A stretch of 64,000 nucleotides of DNA, taken from positions 17,050,001 to 17,114,000 of the forward strand of contig OX377202.1 in NCBI GenBank assembly GCA_947396885.1, given 5' to 3'. The notes under the pieces are model-generated. The model did no database searches, was not told where the DNA came from, and saw only the letters and a program-made list of their open reading frames with translations. Below, piece by piece: positions 41,910 through 52,784 of the stretch; position 1 is the stretch's first letter, and each line of letters starts with the position of its first letter. A program made the position numbers and the translations under genes. This stretch comes from Heligmosomoides polygyrus polygyrus. Lineage: Eukaryota > Nematoda > Chromadorea > Rhabditida > Heligmosomidae.

Positions 41910-42016
41910 AGGGTCAGATGAGCATTCAAAATACCTCCACGACATCCGCAGAAGTAGAATGCGTGGCGTATCCCAAAGGAGTGATTAACTCCATGCTTTG
42001 TCCCCTATCCTTAAAT
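41910..42016 (+). mobile_element. Family S SINE 3' end, hairpin arm
   Basis: GAGCATTCAAAATACCTCC, GAAGTAGAATGCGTGGCGTATCC and CCCCTATCC tail. It lies 77 bp before the tRNA-Leu gene's terminator side. Confidence 0.8.
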
Positions 42017-42078
42017 AACGTTTTAGTGCTTCTACCTATAAGAAAATCATCCATTCACATACGCAAGGAAATGCGTTT

Positions 42079-42090
42079 GAAAACAAAAGA
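42079..42090 (-). terminator. Pol III terminator of tRNA-Leu
   Basis: TCTTTTGTTTTC on the minus strand begins a few bases after the tRNA 3' end and supplies two T4 runs. Confidence 0.8.
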
Positions 42091-42092
42091 GT

Positions 42093-42174
42093 TGACGAGA
42101 GTGGGATTCGAACCCACGCCCCCGAAGGGACTGGTGCCTTAAACCAGCGCCTTAGACCGCTCGGCCATCTCGCC
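42093..42174 (-). tRNA. tRNA-Leu (anticodon AAG)
   Basis: An 82-nt sequence on the minus strand folds as a standard class II tRNA. Acceptor GGCGAGA pairs with TCTCGTC (one G-T). The D arm contains the A box TGGCCGAGCGGTC, the anticodon stem GCTGGT-TTAAGGC-ACCAG gives loop TTAAGGC and anticodon AAG, the variable arm is TCCCTTCGGGG, and the T arm is GTGGG-TTCGAAT-CCCAC (B box). The discriminator is A, as required for leucine tRNAs. No intron. Confidence 0.97.
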
Positions 42175-42772
42175 ATGGGATGGTGCGCCCGATGCCCGTT
42201 GATATATTGAAAATTTCAATGGCGAGCGGCATGGTGTAAAACGGATGAGGACGAGACCATTGCATGACAGACGTAATTCCGAGTACTTTCTCTCTCACCG
42301 TCAGTCGAATGAGCAATGCGCCCGCGTTTTCAGCGCACCGACGTGTTCATGATTGATCTCCCGTTATCTTACAATCCTCCAGTTCTTACTAGTCTGTCTG
42401 CTGGCGTCAGAGATACGAGCAAGCTGCTCTTCTGATCTGTTGGTGATGACAAGAAGCAGGTGGATGTATTGATTCTCCTTGCTAAACGGATTTCCCTTGC
42501 AAAATAGCTAATGAGCTCTTAGGTCGTTGTACGCGTAATATTGTGTATAAAGCAAATTTGAAACAAAACTCAAGAAATAAGGGGTAGTCCACATGAAAAA
42601 AAACTACCAACATCTTTGCGAGAATTACAAATTCAATTAAGAACTATTTATTTTACTACTATTTATTGAAGATTATTTATTTTTATTCAATAGAAGAAAA
42701 TTCTACGTAAGATTTCACACATCACTTTCAAAATGACCACCTCTATGAACTTCAGTGCTGGCATTCCGATAA
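42175..42772. other. Upstream side of tRNA-Leu; no other gene seen
   Basis: No further tRNA or coding sequence recognised. A+T-rich with TTTATTTTACTACTATTTATTG near 42650. Confidence 0.5.
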
Positions 42773-42877
42773 TTCTTCAGGTGAGTGGTGTGTTCAATTC
42801 TTTTAGAAAACCAAAGTTCATGCCTACTCCAGGTCATGGACTTTGGTGGTCTAAAGAATTGATCACCTGAAGTTTTC
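42773..42877. repeat. Strong 100-nt hairpin
   Basis: CTTCAGGTGA...TCAATTCTTTTAGA..ACCAAAGTTCATG is the inverse of CATGGACTTTGGTGGTCTAAAGAATTGATCACCTGAAG. There is a 9-nt bulge in the left arm and a loop of about 12 nt (CCTACTCCAGGT). It could be a tiny MITE, a fold-back, or an RNA hairpin such as a pre-miRNA. The sequence alone does not decide. Confidence 0.8.
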
Positions 42878-44270
42878 GTCGAATTTACATGGTGACTTGT
42901 TCTAAAAAGTGCAGGCGTTTTGCTTCAGAATCGAGCAGATAACAAAATTCAAGAGTTGTGAGCGCGAGATCTTTTTTTCAGACGGAAGTTTGGTCTCACA
43001 GCATTCCGGCGTTGTCTTAGCGCAGTGGGCTGGTGCCAACCAAGTCGCATTTCTCAGTCAATGCCCTTAGCATTTTTTTTTGAATCACTCCACTACAAGC
43101 CTCTTATCTCGTGAACCTCTCATTCTGCCATCCGCCCTCTTGAAGGCGAGGTTTCCAACATCCACTAAATTTGGCAAACAATTGATCCTGTATATGACTT
43201 TGGCAGCTGATAGTTTTTGAACAGCTTTACTGTAATCGCTTCCTCTAGGGAATTTTGCAGATTACTCTTAGTTCATTTGAACACTTGAGTTTTCATGGAC
43301 AAAGCCGAGAACGGGAAGGGGACATGAAAATGGTAGAATTCCAAATTTTTTCGGTCAAGATGGGGGAATTTTTACAAAGAACTAGATCATGATGATCATA
43401 ATTTTGCCGCCTTTGAAAATGTGCACCATGCATAGCGTAGTACAGGCAGAAGACGAGAGGTTTACTTAAAAAGTTGCCTATTCTGACCTACTAAGGAAGC
43501 ACTCCCCGTGGGAACAATTATCTCGAGTGACGAAGGGAGGCCGTAGCCGTTGAGAGTATGTAGGGCACGGATCAGCGTTTTTAAGCCCCACTGGATGCTA
43601 CCTATGTCATTAGATAGATCCAGAGCGGATTCGAATGGTTACAATTAAGTTCTGATGAGGAGACTTTGAAAGGAGTTGTGGGAAATCGGCGAACGGCCGC
43701 CCAAAAAACAAAGGACAAAAGCGGTATTGCACACGCACCACAAGGTCGCGAAGCTTTTCTGCAGTAAATGTGCCCAGTCTGATAGGCAAGAGGAGAAGCG
43801 CTAACCGGACGACAGGCAGCGCGCCACGAGAAGAGATCGACAGAGCCAGTGAAGCTCGAAATGTTGCTCCTAAGCCATTGGAGCATGGCAGTGCGAGCTG
43901 CGATTCCCCGGGGAAAGCTGCAGGGGCTGATGGCTTGCATTTAGGGTCATTCTTTCGCTCCGGACATCTCTGTAGCCGCCTTCCTCTGGTTTTAAGTAGG
44001 TACGTCAGAAAGTGCAGCGCATGAGCACGGTGTTCGCAACGTCAGCCAACGATGCTGTCGGAGGCAATAAATCTCTGCCGATTGTCGGATGCGGCTTCTT
44101 CCGCTTGCACGAGGAAACAACAACTGTGTCGGTGAGACCCGAATGACAGGTGCCTTCGAATGGGTCTCGGATCAAGCGAAGAGGGAATCTCTCTAGTAAT
44201 CCGCCGTTTTCAATGTGGAATATCAATATGTGTGTCATTTCTCACTTTAACGGGGCTCTTTTCAAACAAC
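42878..44270. other. Unassigned stretch
   Basis: GTCTTAGCGCAGTGGGCTGG near 43013 resembles a Pol III A box without a B box. 43700-44160 is G+C-richer, with frames (43602-43940 minus, 43770-44024 plus) that show no known domain. Confidence 0.35.
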
Positions 44271-44274
44271 ACTG

Positions 44275-44400
44275 ACCAATTTTATCTTAAATTGGATACC
44301 TTTCAATTTAAGCTCAGGATTTTTATTTTAAGCAGCACGATTTCCATTTTAGCTTAGATACATTCTATTTTAAAGTGGATACTTTACTTTATTTTTTACA
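44275..44400 (+). repeat. Dispersed repeat family B, 5' unit array (weak)
   Basis: AAATTGGATACCTTTCAATTT, TTTAGCTTAGATACATTC and AAAGTGGATACTTTAC repeat at roughly 22-50 bp. They resemble the units at 7430 and 32345. No 3' part follows clearly, though TTGCGCCACGCCCTCGTC near 44655 may be one. Confidence 0.35.
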
Positions 44401-45339
44401 GACGACCACGGTTAAAATAAAATTGACGTCTTGTGAACTAAAGTAGATATTCAAATTTTAATTAGACATGGTCTTATGGTGTCAGAATTTTTTCAAAGAA
44501 ACTTGAATTAAGAATTCATTTTCACAGGAGAAAAAAAAAACTAAAAAAAGCTGAGAACATTGTTTCAGTAAAAAATTATCGTTTTCTCAATCAATATTTT
44601 TAGGTTCATCAGGAACTTGAAGGGAAGGAACTTGTTGGTGTGTCATATGGAGGGGTTGCGCCACGCCCTCGTCTTAAGTCATAAATCCCATTGCCTAATG
44701 GATTAGTAGTAGGACTAGTACTACAAATACTGTTTCCATGTGAATAAGTCTAGAAACAGCAAAGTCATTCACATTAGATGGAACACGGAGCCATTCTCCA
44801 CGACATGTCGTCAGGCAAACTGTATTTACACTATTAATCTAATGAAGAGGTCTGGAGGAGGCACGGCGCAATTTCTTCACATAAAGATTTCTTGGTATCG
44901 GAGCGTTTTAGAGTAAACCTTAAAACATTGCTGTGTACTGCTAAGACAATACAATATGCCACGCGCTTGCATAAAAATGTGCGCATTTTTTAACACCCTG
45001 CGTAGGATTTCCTAAAACTATAAAAAACGAAAAAATAGTTCCCTTTTGTTGGAAAGCGCCTAGACTTTAGATACTTATACTTTGTTGGAATGCTCTCCAG
45101 TTCAAAATAAGTAGCCTGCTGTTGTCAGTGAAGACGGTATGTAAAAAGTCGATCAATAAGAATTAATAGAAACACCACTAAATCATATTTTATCAAAAAC
45201 AAATGCTTAGCAATACAAGAAGTTCAATATAGAGAATAAACACTATTGCTTTAAACAGCAGGTGGTTCCCATAGGACAAAGCTTTTAACGGTTTTAGGTT
45301 ATAGCCGGCCAACTCTGCAAGTCAATAGTTCTTAACGCC
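44401..45339. other. Unassigned A+T-rich stretch
   Basis: No gene or repeat recognised up to the LINE relic. Confidence 0.45.
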
Positions 45340-45748
45340 TCTAGAAGGGTTTCCAACCTGTTCAGAGCTCTTTCTCTTCGAGATCCCAACGTTATAGTGC
45401 GGGCTTATAAAACTTCAGATGGTCAGAACGATGCTAGAATATGGCACACTAGTGTTCAACCCGCACGAAAAGAAAATGATTAAGAAGATTGAATCAGTTC
45501 AGAATAATTTCACTAGAAAAGTTCTTGTGCGTTCTATGTGCTTTCTCTATGATCGCTTCCCCTCCGCCGCCGACAGGAATGCTAACTTAGGGCTGGAAAC
45601 TCTTGAGTTCCGAAGAAAGAAGTTTGACCTCGTAATGTTGCACAAAGTTTTATACGGTCAGTCTCATACTAGACCATTTCTAAGTGTAGAGGAGCTCATT
45701 CACCCGAGGAAGTCGCCGCAAGCTTTTGCTACCAAAAGCCAGAACTAG
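45340..45748 (+). pseudogene. LINE reverse transcriptase C-terminal remnant 2 (CR1/Jockey-like)
   Basis: RRVSNLFRALSLRDPNVIVRAYKT in one frame is followed, after a one-base shift at about 45417, by MVRTMLEYGTLVFNP, KIESVQNNFTRKVLVRSM and FRRKKFDLVMLHKVLYG. It is clearly related to the copy at 8041-8703 (YVRSVVELGATVFNP, LESVQNNFTRKL). The catalytic part is missing. Its 3' UTR is interrupted by an RTE insertion and resumes at 46345. Confidence 0.85.
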
Positions 45749-45792
45749 GTTTCGGCATCACTTTTTCAATTAGGGCTGGGTCGGAACTTATT

Positions 45793-46326
45793 CTTCTTCT
45801 TCCTCCTCTTCTTCTTCAGCGTTTGTCCCGCTTCGTTGCGGGATCCGCTCTTCTGGTGTCATGACGCCACCTTTCCCGGCCATGCGCTTGATCAGGGTGA
45901 ACGCCAGTTACTTTCATGTCCATGTGTAACGTATCCGATCAACGCTGCTTCGGGCGTCCTCTAGGCCGCTTTCCTGACACTTCCAACTCAAGGCCTATCT
46001 TGCTGACGCTGTCTTCTTTCCCACGAAGAAGGTGGCCGTACCATCGCAAGCGAGCTTCGCGCATCTTGTCCGCTATCGGTGCGACACCGAACTTCTGCCG
46101 AGTAGCATCATTTCTGATGCGGTCCGTGAGGGTGACTCCAGCCGTCCAGCGCAGCATCTTCGTCTCCATGACGCTGAGGCGCGTTTCAACTTCCTTAGTC
46201 GCAGGCCAGCAGTCAGCGCCGTACATCGCTACCGGCCGCACGACTGCTCTGTAGATCTTCGACTTCAGGTGCTCTGGTATCTTCCTATCGCAGAGCACGC
46301 CAGTCAGCGAACGCCACTTGGACCAA
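45793..46326 (-). mobile_element. 5'-truncated RTE LINE nested in another LINE, 18-bp target duplication
   Basis: The minus-strand element ends in a (GAA)n-rich 3' tail at 45793-45830. GCTGGGTCGGAACTTATT is perfectly duplicated at 45775-45792 and 46327-46344, marking the insertion exactly and showing the flanking LINE 3' UTR as the target. At about 530 bp only the last part of the RTE was copied. Confidence 0.93.
45820..46298 (-). pseudogene. RTE reverse transcriptase C-terminal pseudogene
   Basis: KIPEHLKSKIYRAVVRPVAM, YGADCWPATKEVETRLSVME, KMLRWTAGVTLTDRI, MREARLRWYGHLLRG and GKRPRGRPKQR match the C-terminal domain of RTE/BovB-group polyproteins. One TGA replaces the expected Trp codon near 45936. 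The frame then continues SDTLHMDMKVTGVHPDQAHG, RRADPATKRDKR to its natural stop. So only one visible nonsense change separates it from an open tail, consistent with a fairly recent insertion. Confidence 0.88.
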
Positions 46327-46344
46327 GCTGGGTCGGAACTTATT

Positions 46345-46472
46345 AAGCTAAGTAAAAAGGTTTCTATATACGGTGATTTTAAATGTTTCTTAAGGATGTT
46401 GGACTGTCATCTGAATCCTAATTGATCGCAATGGTTCCTAATTATGAGGATTATAATAAATAAATAAATAAA
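46345..46472 (+). mobile_element. Remainder of LINE 2 3' UTR and (TAAA)n tail
   Basis: Sequence continues directly from the target duplication to ATAATAAATAAATAAATAAAG, the same kind of tail as at 8841. Confidence 0.75.
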
Positions 46473-47214
46473 GGGCAATGAAGCAACAGTAATGCTTTAC
46501 AAGGGAAATATTCTTGTCCTTGAACGAAGTGCCCACCTGAAAGTGCAGCAGATTTCGCTGAATGAGCAAAGCAGGGAAAACAATTTTTGGGCGAGACTTA
46601 CAAAGCCATCTAGACGGTAGCATCGTCGGGTCTCATTTGCCACTCCCCCCCCCCCCACCCAAAAATATGGCCTTAAGAGCTCAAGAAGCCGAGGGAGGCG
46701 TTCGAAAGGCAATAAATAAATTATGTGCGGCGCCATAAATGAGGCCCTATTCATGGGCGTTATGATCTATGCATACGCTGATGAAGGCGCCAGCTGTGAT
46801 GGATCCTTTCAGGAGAATGCGAAAAACGAGAAACGAATGAGTGGAACGAAAAGACCCTCACTTGCAATGGATTTCTCGATTGACCGTGGACACTTCTAAG
46901 AAGAAGCGCCACTGGTTCTGGCCTTGTCGAACACCATTTTTGCAGGCGTCTCTGTAGCTATTCAAAAACTAGCGGGCCAATCAGAACTTATTGCCTTTAG
47001 GTGACTGCATGGTTTCCCAAAGGTTTTCCCAAAGCCTTGTGTTCTACTCTAAACAAAAGCTATTTTGCGAGAGAAAGAAAGGATTCTGAAAAATTGTCAG
47101 CTACTGGAGAATTGGAGTTGTTGCAGAAGGCCGTCATCAATCATTGCTGTTAGAGGATAAGTCGCTCGGGTATCCTTCATTCAAATCGCGCGGCAATTTT
47201 AGCACGTGCTCGAC
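46473..47214. other. Unassigned stretch
   Basis: A C-rich run (46646-46658) and a CCAAT-type GGGCCAATCAGAAC (46974) are visible. No gene recognised. Confidence 0.4.
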
Positions 47215-47310
47215 CTTACGGTGGCCAGAAACGGGTAATGCTTCATTCCTCCCAGACAAATGGGCTACGAATTCACCAATAGCGGAGAGAGGAAAGGTAT
47301 AGAGAATCTG
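47215..47310 (-). mobile_element. Very diverged family S SINE fragment
   Basis: TTACGGTGGCCAGAAACGGG, CTTCATTCCTCCCAGACAAAT and GAATTCACCAATAGCGG keep the central-domain order. Confidence 0.45.
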
Positions 47311-47890
47311 TGATCTCTATTTGTTTACTATGATATGTGTTGTATCAGTATCGCAGCTGCCCGTGGTATAAATAGGGTAGGCTGCGATACTGGTTTCATT
47401 CTGCTTGTTCTCACCCTTCTACTATTCCTGTGGAATAAAGGAATGGTGGATCGGTTGAACTCAACAATACACAAGACCCGCGAGGCAACGGTTCGGATCC
47501 CGCCCAACGGATCCTGTTTAAAAGGTTTCTCTGGACTGGTCGAGATCCGAGCCTTCAATCGATTCAGCATGTGAATAATTTGCGGCACCATCACCACCTA
47601 CGCTACGTTTGGTTTACGTTTTTTGTTTGCTCGACGAAAATCCTGTATAACTTTCTTCGATTCTTTGAAATTCACTAGTCCCCATAAGTGGCCACCTCGT
47701 TTTACTTTCGACAAAAATGTTGGAAGATGCAGAAAGGCAGCGATTTTTTCAGTGCATTAAAAGACGAGAACACGCCGTGCACTAATCCAGCTAGTCGCGA
47801 CTTTCATTCGAATTGTAGTGTATGTAGATGCTATTCACTTGAAACAAAGTGAAGGTATGTGATGTTACAAACATGTGCGATCTTAACTGT
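47311..47890. other. Unassigned; possible family B trace
   Basis: GAACACGCCGTGCACTAATCCAGCTAGTCGCGACTTTCATTCGA (about 47770-47815) resembles the 3' motif of repeat family B. Confidence 0.35.
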
Positions 47891-47953
47891 AGTGCCAGGA
47901 GGGACTCGAACCACCCCGGTTCCATCCGGGAATATCTCTATGCCATTACACAT
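47891..47953 (-). repeat. Solitary tRNA-Gly-like relic
   Basis: On the minus strand, TGTGTAATGGCATAGAG (A-box side), CCCGGATGGAACCGGG and GGTTCGAGTCCC (B box) followed by TCCTGGCACTA match the tRNA-like unit of the 57.7-kb array, with a worn acceptor end. It stands 17 bp left of a mariner terminus. Confidence 0.7.
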
Positions 47954-47970
47954 ACGTTTGTAAAGTGTTA

Positions 47971-49193
47971 TTAGGTTGTCGGATTTTAAATGTTGCCTGC
48001 TTTCGATTTGTCATTTCTCTGCTATTCTTCTTTCTTGGATCATTAACGTGCGTTTCCGAAGGCATTTTTCGCTAAAGTTTCGTTCCGATGTGGTGACCCT
48101 TTTAGGAGTTTTTTTAGCTTAACTATGACCGAGCAAAAGTACCGAGTTCTGGTTTGCGTGCCTGTGCTTTACGCTTCAAGCAAGGAAGAGCTGCTGCAGA
48201 ATCTCATCGCATCTTGTCTGAAGTATTTTGTAACCAAGTTCCATCATTACGTCAATACCAGCGATGGTTTCAAAGTTTCCGAGACGGTAATCAGAACCTT
48301 GAAGACGAAGAACATCAACGGCTGCTGAAGTTGTGGATAGCCAGGAATTAAAGGAAGCTGTCGAGTCGAATCCAACACAAACTATACGCGAGCTCGCACT
48401 GAGGTTCGATTATCACCATTCTACCACTGCCGAGCGTTCGCATGCAATCGTAGAGTCAAATCGGTGTGGAAAATGGGTGCCTCATCCGCTCAGCGACACA
48501 AACAGGGCAGCACGAGTTGTCATTGCTGGAATTCCCATCCGCAAAACCAAGAACAGCGGTTTCTATGACTCCATCGTGACGCCGGATGGGAAGCGGATCC
48601 ATTACGATAATACCACATGAAAGCCGCATTGGTTGAGCCTCAGTGAGGTTCCGAAGACAACGACGAAGGCTGACATTCACGGGAAAAGGTCATGCTCTGA
48701 ACTTGGTGGAACAGTAGAGGTCTTGTCCATCTGGAGGTGCTGGATTCAGGTCAAACAGTTACGGCAGACCTTTACAAAGAACAATTGAGCCGCATGGACC
48801 AACTAGTAGACTCCATGACAACGTACGACCGCACGCCGTAAATATCACGCTGCAGAAATTGAGGAGTTGGGGTGGGAACTTCTGCCTCACCCGCCTTTTA
48901 GGCCAGGCCTTGCGCCGACAGACTGTCATCTTTTCCGGTCGATGCGGCACACCTTGGCGGAGAAAACGTTGAGAACCGTGACAAAGTCTTAATTTGGGTC
49001 TTCGAGTCGCGGCCACCAGAGTTCTTCAAGAAAGGCATCCATTTTTTGTTCTTCTATTCTTTCATTTCTTTGCCGTTGGCGACATGTCATTGATAATAAT
49101 GGAGATTGCCTATTGTATTACGGTATGGTCATTCTTTTCTTGTAGCGAAATTTATTTTTGAGCAAAAACGACAGTTATAATCCGACAACCTAA
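47971..49193 (+). mobile_element. Mariner element 2 with both terminal inverted repeats
   Basis: Left end TTAGGTTGTCGGATTTTAAA (47971, preceded by TA) and right end TTATAATCCGACAACCTAA (49175-49193) are near-perfect inverted repeats of about 19 bp. At about 1.22 kb the element has normal mariner length, so it is complete but inactive. Confidence 0.92.
48125..49030 (+). pseudogene. Mariner transposase pseudogene 2
   Basis: Fragments in shifting frames include FKQGRAAAESHRILSEVF, YQRWFQSFRDGNQNLEDEEH, LKEAVESNPTQTIRELALRF, GKWVPHPLSD, IVTPDGKRIHYDN (first Asp), VLDSGQTVTADLYKEQL, DNVRPHAVNITLQK (second Asp) and ELLPHPPFRPGLAPTDCHLF (third Asp). All three aspartate positions are kept, but at least four shifts and stops disrupt it. 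Confidence 0.9.
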
Positions 49194-49332
49194 TGGAAGA
49201 ACTTTTACTTGTAGGCTTTTTTGCTTTTTGCTCTCATTTTTGTGGACTTTTCCTTTTTGTACGCGTTTGTGTCTATTTTTCCTTGACTTTTAGAGATGTT
49301 CTCTTCTGTTTCCGATTAGCCTGTGCAATCTT
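49194..49332. other. Unassigned T-rich interval
   Basis: Nothing recognised between the mariner end and the next SINE piece. Confidence 0.5.
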
Positions 49333-49423
49333 TCTACGGCGAGCAAATCCGAACCAGGAACCTGCTATCGGGTGCACGCCTCAGCCGGCGCCTACGCCGA
49401 GTGTGCTACGCGCGCCCATCAGG
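49333..49423 (-). mobile_element. Family S SINE tRNA-like fragment
   Basis: AAATCCGAACCAGGAACCTG, TATCGGGTGCACGCC and GTGTGCTACGCGCGCCC: only the first 90 bp of the SINE remain. Confidence 0.85.
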
Positions 49424-50211
49424 ATTCAGGAAAATGCTGTAGTAGAAAGATAGAAACGTGCAACTCCTTTTTACTCTGAGTTAGGTGTATACAGTAAAGT
49501 AGAAGGGAGTACGATACGGTATCGCCACAGTACTCAGAAAGTAAACACCTAATCTCAAGAGAGAAGCAACTAGCAACTAGTTAATCACACGTGATGTTTG
49601 TAGAGGTTTCGTGCTGAAATGATGTGCAGCGAAAAGATGGGAAGAGGAGAAACACTATTTCTCAGGCGAATCTTCCGACGAAAGCCTTTTTCCGATTGAC
49701 ATTTTAGCTCGTTGTAAAAACACGAAGACAATCCCATAAAAGCATCGAAGATGCCGTCAGCAAGGTGATTAGGCAGTGAACTTTTGAGAGGAATCTAAGC
49801 CGCTGCTTAGCGCATCAGTGCGAGGATGCTCTTTATTTAATGACATCGACTTAAAGAAGAGGCTGCAGCGCAGGCTTACGTGAGGTGTTGCTTAGGAAAT
49901 GAAGTACTAAGGTTACGGTTTTATCCAATCCAAATGAAATGCTACACATTCGATATGTTGCCGCAGAATTTGGTTTTTTACCAAATTTATGAAACAGATC
50001 TCGCTATGTTAAATCTGACAAATGAGCAACTTTTTTCTCTTGTGTTTCCCAGTATTGTTCGTGCTCTACTAGAAACACTGGGTTAGCGCATATTTATAGA
50101 TGTATTTATAAGAAACAAATAAATAGACAAATAAAAAACTCAGCGCTTCCTTTATATTTGCGAAGTCAAGACCCTTCTTGTACTTGGTTTCTATCCAATC
50201 TTCCGGACTCA
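49424..50211. other. Unassigned stretch
   Basis: The frame at 49880-50086 has no recognised motif. GAAACAAATAAATAGACAAATAAA (50115) may be a LINE-type tail. Confidence 0.4.
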
Positions 50212-51180
50212 ATGCCAGATCTACCTCATGACCATTTTCGGCACTGCATTCTTCATGAATTCATTCAAGGATCTACATCACATCAGGCAGCCGACCAAAT
50301 TAGCAATATATATATGGCTTCATCGCACCTGTTATGAATGGTTCGCAAAGTTTTTAGAGGGAGATTATTCACTCGAGGACAAAGCAAGGTCTGGAAGGCC
50401 AACTGAATTGGACGACACTGAACTACTCCATCTTCTTCGTGCCGATAGTAGGCAGACGACACGTCAGCTGGCAGAGAAGCACGAAGTGTCTGATAGGATA
50501 ATGGAATCCATCTGAAGGGTCTTGGCTTTGCATGGAAATTTGGAGCTTGGATTCCACATGTCAGACACTCAGAAAGGTCAAAGGCTCTCCATCGCTGCTT
50601 CTTTTCTGTCCAGATACGAAAGAAAATCGTTTCTGCTGCGGATTGCGTCAGGCGATGAGTTCTGGGTTCTGCATGCCAACTTCCGAAGAAAAAGACTATG
50701 GGTACAAAGAGGAGAGAACCCTAAGCCTGATTTCAAGCCAATGCTCACGGAAGGAAGATTCTCTTGAGTGTTTGGTGGGATGTCAGACCAGTGATTTACT
50801 GGGAAACTCTCAGAAATGGAGAGACACTTACTGCTGTTACATACAGTGGCCAACTCTACAAAGTCGCCGCAGCTCTCCAAGAGGCCTGAGAAATCAAAGG
50901 GAATGATCCTGCACGACAGTGCCAAACCACATGTTGGAAAAGTCACAAGAGAAACAATAAAGGAGCTGGGCTGGGAGGCTCAGGGGCCACATCCGCCCTA
51001 TAGCTCTGACCTCGCCTCTACCCACTACCATCTCCTCTGTGCTCTTAAGCAAGAAATTGGAGAGAAATATTTTGAAACGGATGAAGACCTCAAAAATTGG
51101 ATTCAGCAATGTTCTACTCCAAAACTGCAGTCTTTTATGCGAGATGAATTAGAAAATTACACAGTCTTTGGGGAAGTGTA
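50212..51180 (+). pseudogene. Mariner transposase pseudogene 3
   Basis: MPDLPHDHFRHCILHEFIQG (frame shifts near 50310), then TCYEWFAKFLEGDYSLEDKA, LRADSRQTTRQLAEKHEVSD, LLRIASGDEFWVLH (first Asp), MILHDSAKPHVGKVTRE (second Asp) and PYSSDLASTHYHLL. In the last motif the third catalytic Asp (usually PTDYHL) is His. Stops interrupt it at about 50513, 50765 and 50795. The start is set by the ATG at 50212, which begins the conserved N-terminal motif. Confidence 0.9.
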
Positions 51181-51277
51181 GTGGAACAAAATGGAGATTA
51201 TCTCATTTGATTTGATTTTGTAGCTGTGAAGCAATAAATCTTTGAAAAAAATGAAAAGGCTTCTTTCCAACCTAATA
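51181..51277 (+). mobile_element. 3' end of mariner element 3
   Basis: The right end GGCTTCTTTCCAACCTAATA has the mariner-type CCTAA/TA finish. A matching left terminus was not found, so the 5' side is truncated or decayed. Confidence 0.6.
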
Positions 51278-51734
51278 CAAGGGACACCTCCACCACTTTG
51301 TTCACCTACAGCGACCTTGAACTTGCTCACAAGTCCACGTCCGCTGAATAACGAGCAAATGAACGCGTCTGGTCGGCCATAGATAGGAGGGCGATGTCGA
51401 TCGCGCTGCCTCTCAGGCACAGCTGAGATACTCGGGCTATGTAAATCGTGCGGCGGCGAATGAGACGCCGCTTTTTTTTTTCGAGAACGCCGCGACGGAT
51501 TCAGATTGCCTCCTCCCCCTCGTTGAGCCGAAATTGGCTATGCGGATGCAAGGCGATGGGTGAGTGCCTTTGGATGGGCGAACTATTGTAAATCAGCGTC
51601 TGAAAACAACGTTCTCATGTGACATCACCGAGATCAGGATATGGTCGACGTTTTTATAGAGCTAAATAATAAGCATTGCGCGTTAGTTCTCAGCTGCTCG
51701 CAGGTTCTTGTAGACTAAACGCATTCAAGAATTG
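51278..51734. other. Unassigned, part G+C-rich
   Basis: GACGCCGCTTTTTTTTTTCGAG (51463) and GCCGAAATTGGCTATGCGG occur in a G+C-rich pocket. No gene recognised. Confidence 0.35.
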
Positions 51735-52504
51735 GAGTTGGGCATAACCCAAAAAGGATATCGTGACGTTTTAGGTTGAAGAATGAACAACTTTTTCTGC
51801 CGCATGCCTCATCTCCGCATACGTCTGCAGTAAAACGAGCTGTTGTTAAAAACGTGTTCAGGACTGCGGCGGGTGTATGTACAGATGAAGTGCTAAGGCT
51901 GGAATCTCTACGAGCAGCTTCTACGATACCTGCGGAAAATGGTTACGGAACGCCAATTTCACGCCATAGAAGACCTGCTGAGGGCCGAACTCTCTCAGTC
52001 AGAGCTCCGCTATGCCTTCCGTTTATTTCTGGCAAGCTTACTGCAGCAACTCAAAGTTGTATTACTCATGCACAGTTGCAAGATGATGTTGTTCTTGTCA
52101 ATATTCTCTCAAATTGCATCGAAAAGCAACTTGTGCGAAATAGACTTTACAACAGATTGCCCACACACTAGAACCGACAACTGCTCAAAAGGTGGAGTAA
52201 TTTATCAGAATCGGTGTAGTGAGTGTGGTAACACATACATTGGGGAGACTAGTAGACCGCTGGGATACGTATCAAAGAAAACCTACTAACCTTTTACCAC
52301 CACTCGGCAAGCACAGAGCTAATGTTGACAACGGTAATGACTTTGATATCAAATTTCGGCGTTCGAGGCCAAGTTTTCTTCGCGCAAAGTGCTCGAAGCG
52401 TTTGGATTTCTACCAGAAATTCCAGTATGAACAACAGAAATGAGTGTCTATCTGTCACAAACGATCTTCTCCCGTTTACACCGCTCTGCGAGCCCAACCA
52501 CTAG
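51735..52504 (+). pseudogene. Penelope-like element 2, C-terminal half
   Basis: ASSPHTSAVKRAVVKNVFRT, AAGVCTDEVLRLESLRAAS, LQDDVVLVNILSNCIEKQLV, then (shifted) GVIYQNRCSECGNTYIGETS (GIY-YIG), LLPPLGKHRANVDNGNDFDI and ISTRNSSMNNRNECLSVTND match, in order, residues about 330 to the end of the 21.3-kb copy. The reverse transcriptase core is absent and the frame shifts several times. Confidence 0.88.
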
Positions 52505-52784
52505 GAAAGAGATGGGATCCCAGTGAGTCTCACTCGCTACTGATCTGCTAACAGCGAGTTGTAGCTACACTGAGTGGTGTGTGGTGGAAAGTCGTGTGAG
52601 TTCATCTTCAGCATTTGTTGGGTTTCGCCGCGTTCTTGACTTTAGGTCAAAAATGACAGCGCGGAGTGCTTGGTCATGTAGGCTACTCATTAAAAAAAAA
52701 AACATCGAGCCATCTAAAAGAAGAGGACGAAACGGTCGAAACGTCAGACCTAGAATAAACATTTCCACCTAATATCCTCGCTGG
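52505..52784 (+). mobile_element. 3' UTR of Penelope-like element 2
   Basis: GTGAGTCTCACTCGCTACTG and GAGGACGAAACGGTCGAAACGTCAG then AATAAACATTTCCACC parallel the 3' UTR of copy 1. A family S SINE follows within about 10 bp. Confidence 0.6.

Noticed and set aside
43010..43060. A tRNA gene suggested by CTTAGCGCAGTGGGC
   Set aside because: Only an A-box-like word; no B box or cloverleaf follows.
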